Assembly (NCBI RefSeq): GCF_019703515.2
Contig: NC_059365.1
Coordinates: 37,095,501 to 37,159,500 of the forward strand
DNA from: Myxocyprinus asiaticus
Lineage: Eukaryota; Chordata; Actinopteri; Cypriniformes; Catostomidae
Reading direction: 5' to 3'
DNA length: 64,000 nt
The notes beneath the pieces were generated by a model. The model made no database searches, was not told the origin of the DNA, and worked only from the letters and a program-made list of their open reading frames with translations. Each line of letters begins with the position of its first letter. Positions within the stretch are counted from its first letter, which is position 1. This document shows positions 60,225-64,000 of the stretch, piece after piece. The translations under genes and the position numbers were made by a program.

Positions 60225-61431
60225 ATTGAGTCCCGGGCTTGCGGCCTGTCGCTCAGGGGCTTCAGTTTGAGCACGTAAGTGTCTTTTAATGTCTCCAGAG
60301 CCCGAGGATTTGAATTCTTTGACATATTGTCTTCATAGAACAGTTATGGAACAGGGTGTATCGAATCTCACCGGTTTATGACACAAAAAGTATTAAAAAC
60401 TAGCAAAGTGTTCAGAGCTTGCCGTTCACACGTCCGAACCTCGCATGGTGTCACGCAACCCCCCCGGTAAGAAACCTAATTAGGTTTTTACATTGAAACC
60501 TGTTTGAGTCAAAAGATTAGAGTCTCTAGTTTCATCTGCTATGCCATTTTTTTAATTTTTATTATTTGAGCGATTTATCGCGAAACGCCACACTGCTAAA
60601 CACAATGTACACTAATGTGTACAATAACACAATGTTTCATAAGAAATCCTATATTCACTGTGCATTTTCACAGTGAGAATCAATGGGTTCATCCAAATGC
60701 TGAAAAATGTTGCTTTCAGAGGCTTTATATGGAGTTAGGATGAAAATAAGGTGCATTTCAAACTGTTCTGAGACCAGTGCAGACAGACAGCACACTGGAG
60801 GTTAGGTTTTTCACTAAATAGGGAGCAAGGGAACATCCTATAGCTTTCCTATGAAGCCAAGTGCATTCACTCCTAAAGTCCGGTAAAAAGTTCAGTTTCA
60901 GGCTGCAGATGATGTTTGAACCACTCAACATGGTTGGCAGACAATTGTAATCAGCACGAGCACGTAGATTCAGAATTTATAATGTATAATTGTATTGTTG
61001 CATGGTTGGCAGTGAATGAATGATGCTTGCCATTATTTAAATCAGAATTATGTCTGCTAATTACTGATGTAATGTCTGTAACATCTCAAAAACATGAATA
61101 ATCAACACTCCTGGAAACATAATAAACAATTTGATAAAAAAAAATCTGATTTTCTATACCTTGGTATTATTTTAAATTTCACAACTTAGTCGCTGTCCAC
61201 ACACTGTATGTGGACATCAATTTTTAGGAAAACTATTTGCTCTAGAATGTTTTTTTTTTTTTTTTTTTTTTGCATGTTTATTAGGTGCTACTAGTTACAA
61301 ATCAAAAAGGGAAATAGAAAATGCACACAGCAGTCACGCTTGGGTCTCAGGAGGATAATATAATTTGCATTGTTTTGTATTAAATTATAGAGTGAAAAAA
61401 AGAAGCATTTTCACTAGTAAACTATATGCTA

Positions 61432-61734
<303 letters not shown>

Positions 61735-61950
61735 TCACAGTATATACACTTCCTGCTTCCAGTTTCTTTCTGATTCTTTCCATTGCTCTCTTTCTTATAG
61801 ACAAGGAAACAGTGCTTATAGCATTATGTAAGATCTAGAAATAGAGCTACAATAATTGTATTGTATAAGTACAATACTATGTACTTAATGTATAACTACA
61901 TGTTGTTCTGCAAATTTCTTACAAGATGCTGCTACTGAGGTTGAGGTACG

Positions 61951-61998
61951 GGAAGGTTTAGGGGTAGGGTTAGGTTTAAGGTTAGGGTTTAAGGTTAA
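61951..61998. repeat. Telomere-like TTAGGG-derived tract
   Basis: AGGTTTAGGGGTAGGGTTAG followed by GTTTAAGGTTAGGGTTTAAGG is a degenerate TTAGGG run of about 45 bases. A similar block on the other strand is at 4273-4300. In fish such blocks are usually part of dispersed repeats rather than old telomeres. Confidence 0.7.
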
Positions 61999-62236
61999 CA
62001 GTGTAACTACAGATGTAATTCAATGCAGGTTCTTTAAATGTAAGTAAAATGCAACAACACATTTGTATATAATACATGCATTGTATCAAATGCTTAATTA
62101 CATAGTAGTTAAAAACACCTAATATAATCTGGGTCCATTATAACTATAGTAACTATGATGAAAATATGTGAAAAATATGGTTAGCCCTTATTTTTTCAGG
62201 AACAGTAAACAGAATATAGTGTGTAGATTAGATTCA

Positions 62237-62482
<246 letters not shown>

Positions 62483-62945
62483 TTATATGTTGGATAAGAC
62501 GTTGCAATCGTGAGCAACTTCTTATCCAATTTTCGTGAGAGTGCTAATTCTAAGTGCAATTTTCGTGCCAGCGCAAAGTGCCAGTAGGCGTGGGTGGGAG
62601 TGTTTGCGCTAACTGTGGGTGTATTGTATGGCAATGAAGTGGCGCAAAGAGCAATTTGTTATTTTCCTGAGAAATAGGTCATTACCTCAAGACGTTTCAA
62701 TACCATGTCTGTTTTCAGCACAAAGTCCAAATTCAGTTCTTGCATTTGCAGTTTGGAGATTTCACCAGCAGGTGGTAATAAAGTTCATGTCCAAACTCTG
62801 AAAATATGGTGGGATATCAAATTATGTCCACGATGATCACTGTTGTATACATTTTATGAAACATTTATGAGATTTGTGTTCAACCTTGTTTAGGTCATTA
62901 TTTATGTCGTGTTATTTTTCAATTATTATTATTAAGTTTATATTT

Positions 62946-63080
62946 GAGAGTCCCCCAACCACTGAGGGTTGCCAGGAAGGGCATCCGGCATAAAACCTGT
63001 GCCAAGTCAAATATGTGGATCACAGATGGTCCGCTGTGGCGACCCCTAATGCGAGCAGTCGAAGGAAGAAGAAGAAAATT
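62946..63080 (+). mobile_element. Short 3' fragment of a non-LTR retrotransposon
   Basis: The sequence GGATCACAGATGGTCCGCTG, GTGGCGACCCCTAATG and a GAAGAAGAAGAA tail resembles the 3' end of RTE-like LINEs in fish. It is only about 135 bases, 5'-truncated. The clade is uncertain. Confidence 0.55.
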
Positions 63081-63221
63081 ATTATGTTTATATTTACAAT
63101 TGTATTTATGATCTAATTTGTATTGGTATGTTTCCACCTGTTGTTATAGATTGATTTTTATGTCACTGCAAAAGGCTGGTGGAAGAAGTTGGAGAGAGTA
63201 AAATGTTTAGATTTCATATGA

Positions 63222-63255
63222 TTAGGCATGGGCTGCCCATGTCGCCCATGCCTAA
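63222..63255. repeat. 12-bp inverted repeat next to a hAT-like terminus
   Basis: TTAGGCATGGGC and GCCCATGCCTAA are perfect inverses separated by TGCCCATGTC. To the right, the sequence reads AAATCCGCCACTGC, the inverse of GCAGTGGCGGATTT, which resembles a hAT end. The partner end was not found. Confidence 0.6.
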
Positions 63256-64000
63256 ATCCGCCACTGCTTCTTTGAATATGTTTGCAGTTAAAAAGAACTG
63301 AATAATCTTTGACCAAAACATCAGGACATATATGATCGTTCATTTGAAGGGCTGTGCACAAAAGCATGTATTTGTTTACAATCAAGGAAATTAGATTTAT
63401 GCAGCAGCGTGGTGAACGACAGTCAGCTGGTCCCCAAACACAATACAATCGTTTCATGCACCACTGCACAAGTTACTGGCACACAGTTTCACATTAATTC
63501 AGATGCATAGATCCTGTTTTCACAGCTGGTGTAGAAATCCTATGTGCACTTTGTGTAACACAACATGGTTTCCTAAGTCTAGTTCTTCATATGCTGATTA
63601 TAACTTTCTAGTTCAGAACTACTCTTTAACAAGTGCCTAGGAAACAAGTTCAGAGTCACTGAAGGTTCAGACCTTTATCAGATTTCCCTAAGATTGTGAT
63701 CTTTAAATAAGCCCCGAATTGCTGCCTTAAATTACACCATCTGTTAAGCTTTAAAAAGTGTGCCAAGATACACTCATATTTCAGAAGAACAGCTTTGGAT
63801 GTCTCTGCCTTGTAACACACATACAATGGTGTCCGTGGAAATGACATGTCCCTTTGGACCCACAGGGGTGTAATTAAGATTGACATGCCCCTTTCTGGCA
63901 CACGCCCCCTTCAGAGATAATAGCCTCAGGGGGAAGTATCCATGTCCTACTACAGCTGGGCTATTAGGACGACCCTGGTATGACCCTGCATGTTGACTGA

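Larger units (their letters stand above)
55180..60465 (-). mobile_element. L1-like LINE, near full length, 5.3 kb
   Basis: It reads on the minus strand: ORF1 (60224-59484), a tandem-repeat spacer, and a broken ORF2 (about 58300-55424). The 3' end is a T-rich tract on the plus strand at 55177-55200. The 16-base duplication GGTAAGAAACCTAATT lies at 55164-55179 and 60466-60481 without mismatch. The uninterrupted site survives at 38998-39013 in the related piggyBac-like element. Two ORFs and an apurinic-type endonuclease place it in or near the L1 clade. Confidence 0.92.
54993..61354. mobile_element. piggyBac-like element, copy split by a LINE
   Basis: It starts CCTCGTGTGACCCC and ends GGGTCTCAGGAGG, flanked on both sides by ATAA rather than TTAA. 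The outer parts (54993-55179 and 60482-61354) align along their length with 38783-39720, including TGGATGTTGTATTTTGGCTTC, GAGAATCAATGGGTTCATCC and GGTGCTACTAGTTACAAATC. The LINE at 55180-60465 divides it. It lies in the slc49a3 intron between exons 61467 and 54725. Confidence 0.8.

Noticed and set aside
61951..61998. Ancient chromosome-fusion point marked by telomere repeats
   Set aside because: The tract is short and degenerate and resembles blocks found inside dispersed fish repeats, such as the one at 4273.

Overview
The window is nuclear DNA of a ray-finned fish, most likely a cyprinid. The host genes are vertebrate, with GT-AG introns and vertebrate neighbour order. Much of the non-coding sequence is the DNA-transposon mix typical of carp-like genomes: several Tc1/mariner families, many short hAT elements with 8-bp target duplications, foldback MITEs, tRNA-derived SINEs and an L1-like LINE. 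I saw no bacterial, CRISPR or organellar sequence. The species call is an inference from repeat types, not from a database match.

Six host genes could be rebuilt exon by exon with consistent splice phases. From left to right they are: il17b (minus, 722-2657, secreted cytokine); rpl26 (plus, 7338-10525, large-subunit ribosomal protein); atp6v0e1 (plus, 12466-15686, V-ATPase subunit e, with a further 3'UTR exon near 18180); tstd2 (minus, 18730-23201, rhodanese-domain protein); ncbp1 (plus, 23645-45543, 23 coding exons, the 80-kDa nuclear cap-binding subunit); and slc49a3/mfsd7 (minus, 49456 to at least 62431, nine exons visible, first exon not found). tstd2 and ncbp1 are head to head with 443 bp between start codons. 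atp6v0e1/tstd2 and ncbp1/slc49a3 are tail to tail. rpl26 and atp6v0e1 are neighbours, as RPL26L1 and ATP6V0E1 are in human.

The genes are mostly unrelated housekeeping genes and do not form one pathway. Two show signs of drift. slc49a3 carries two separate frame-breaking lesions and is probably a decaying copy. rpl26 has several changes in a normally near-invariant N-terminus. Both would fit a duplicated (polyploid) genome, but one window cannot show that.

The introns and spacers record layered transposition. Tc1 elements sit inside hAT elements and inside another Tc1. A solo LTR sits inside a MITE. A 5.3-kb LINE sits inside a piggyBac-like element whose uninterrupted relative lies in an ncbp1 intron. 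One Tc1 locus is a mosaic of three families. I found no convincing new gene system. The observations most worth following are the broken slc49a3, the LINE filled/empty-site pair, the Tc1 mosaic and a 23-bp deletion that removes one transposase catalytic residue.
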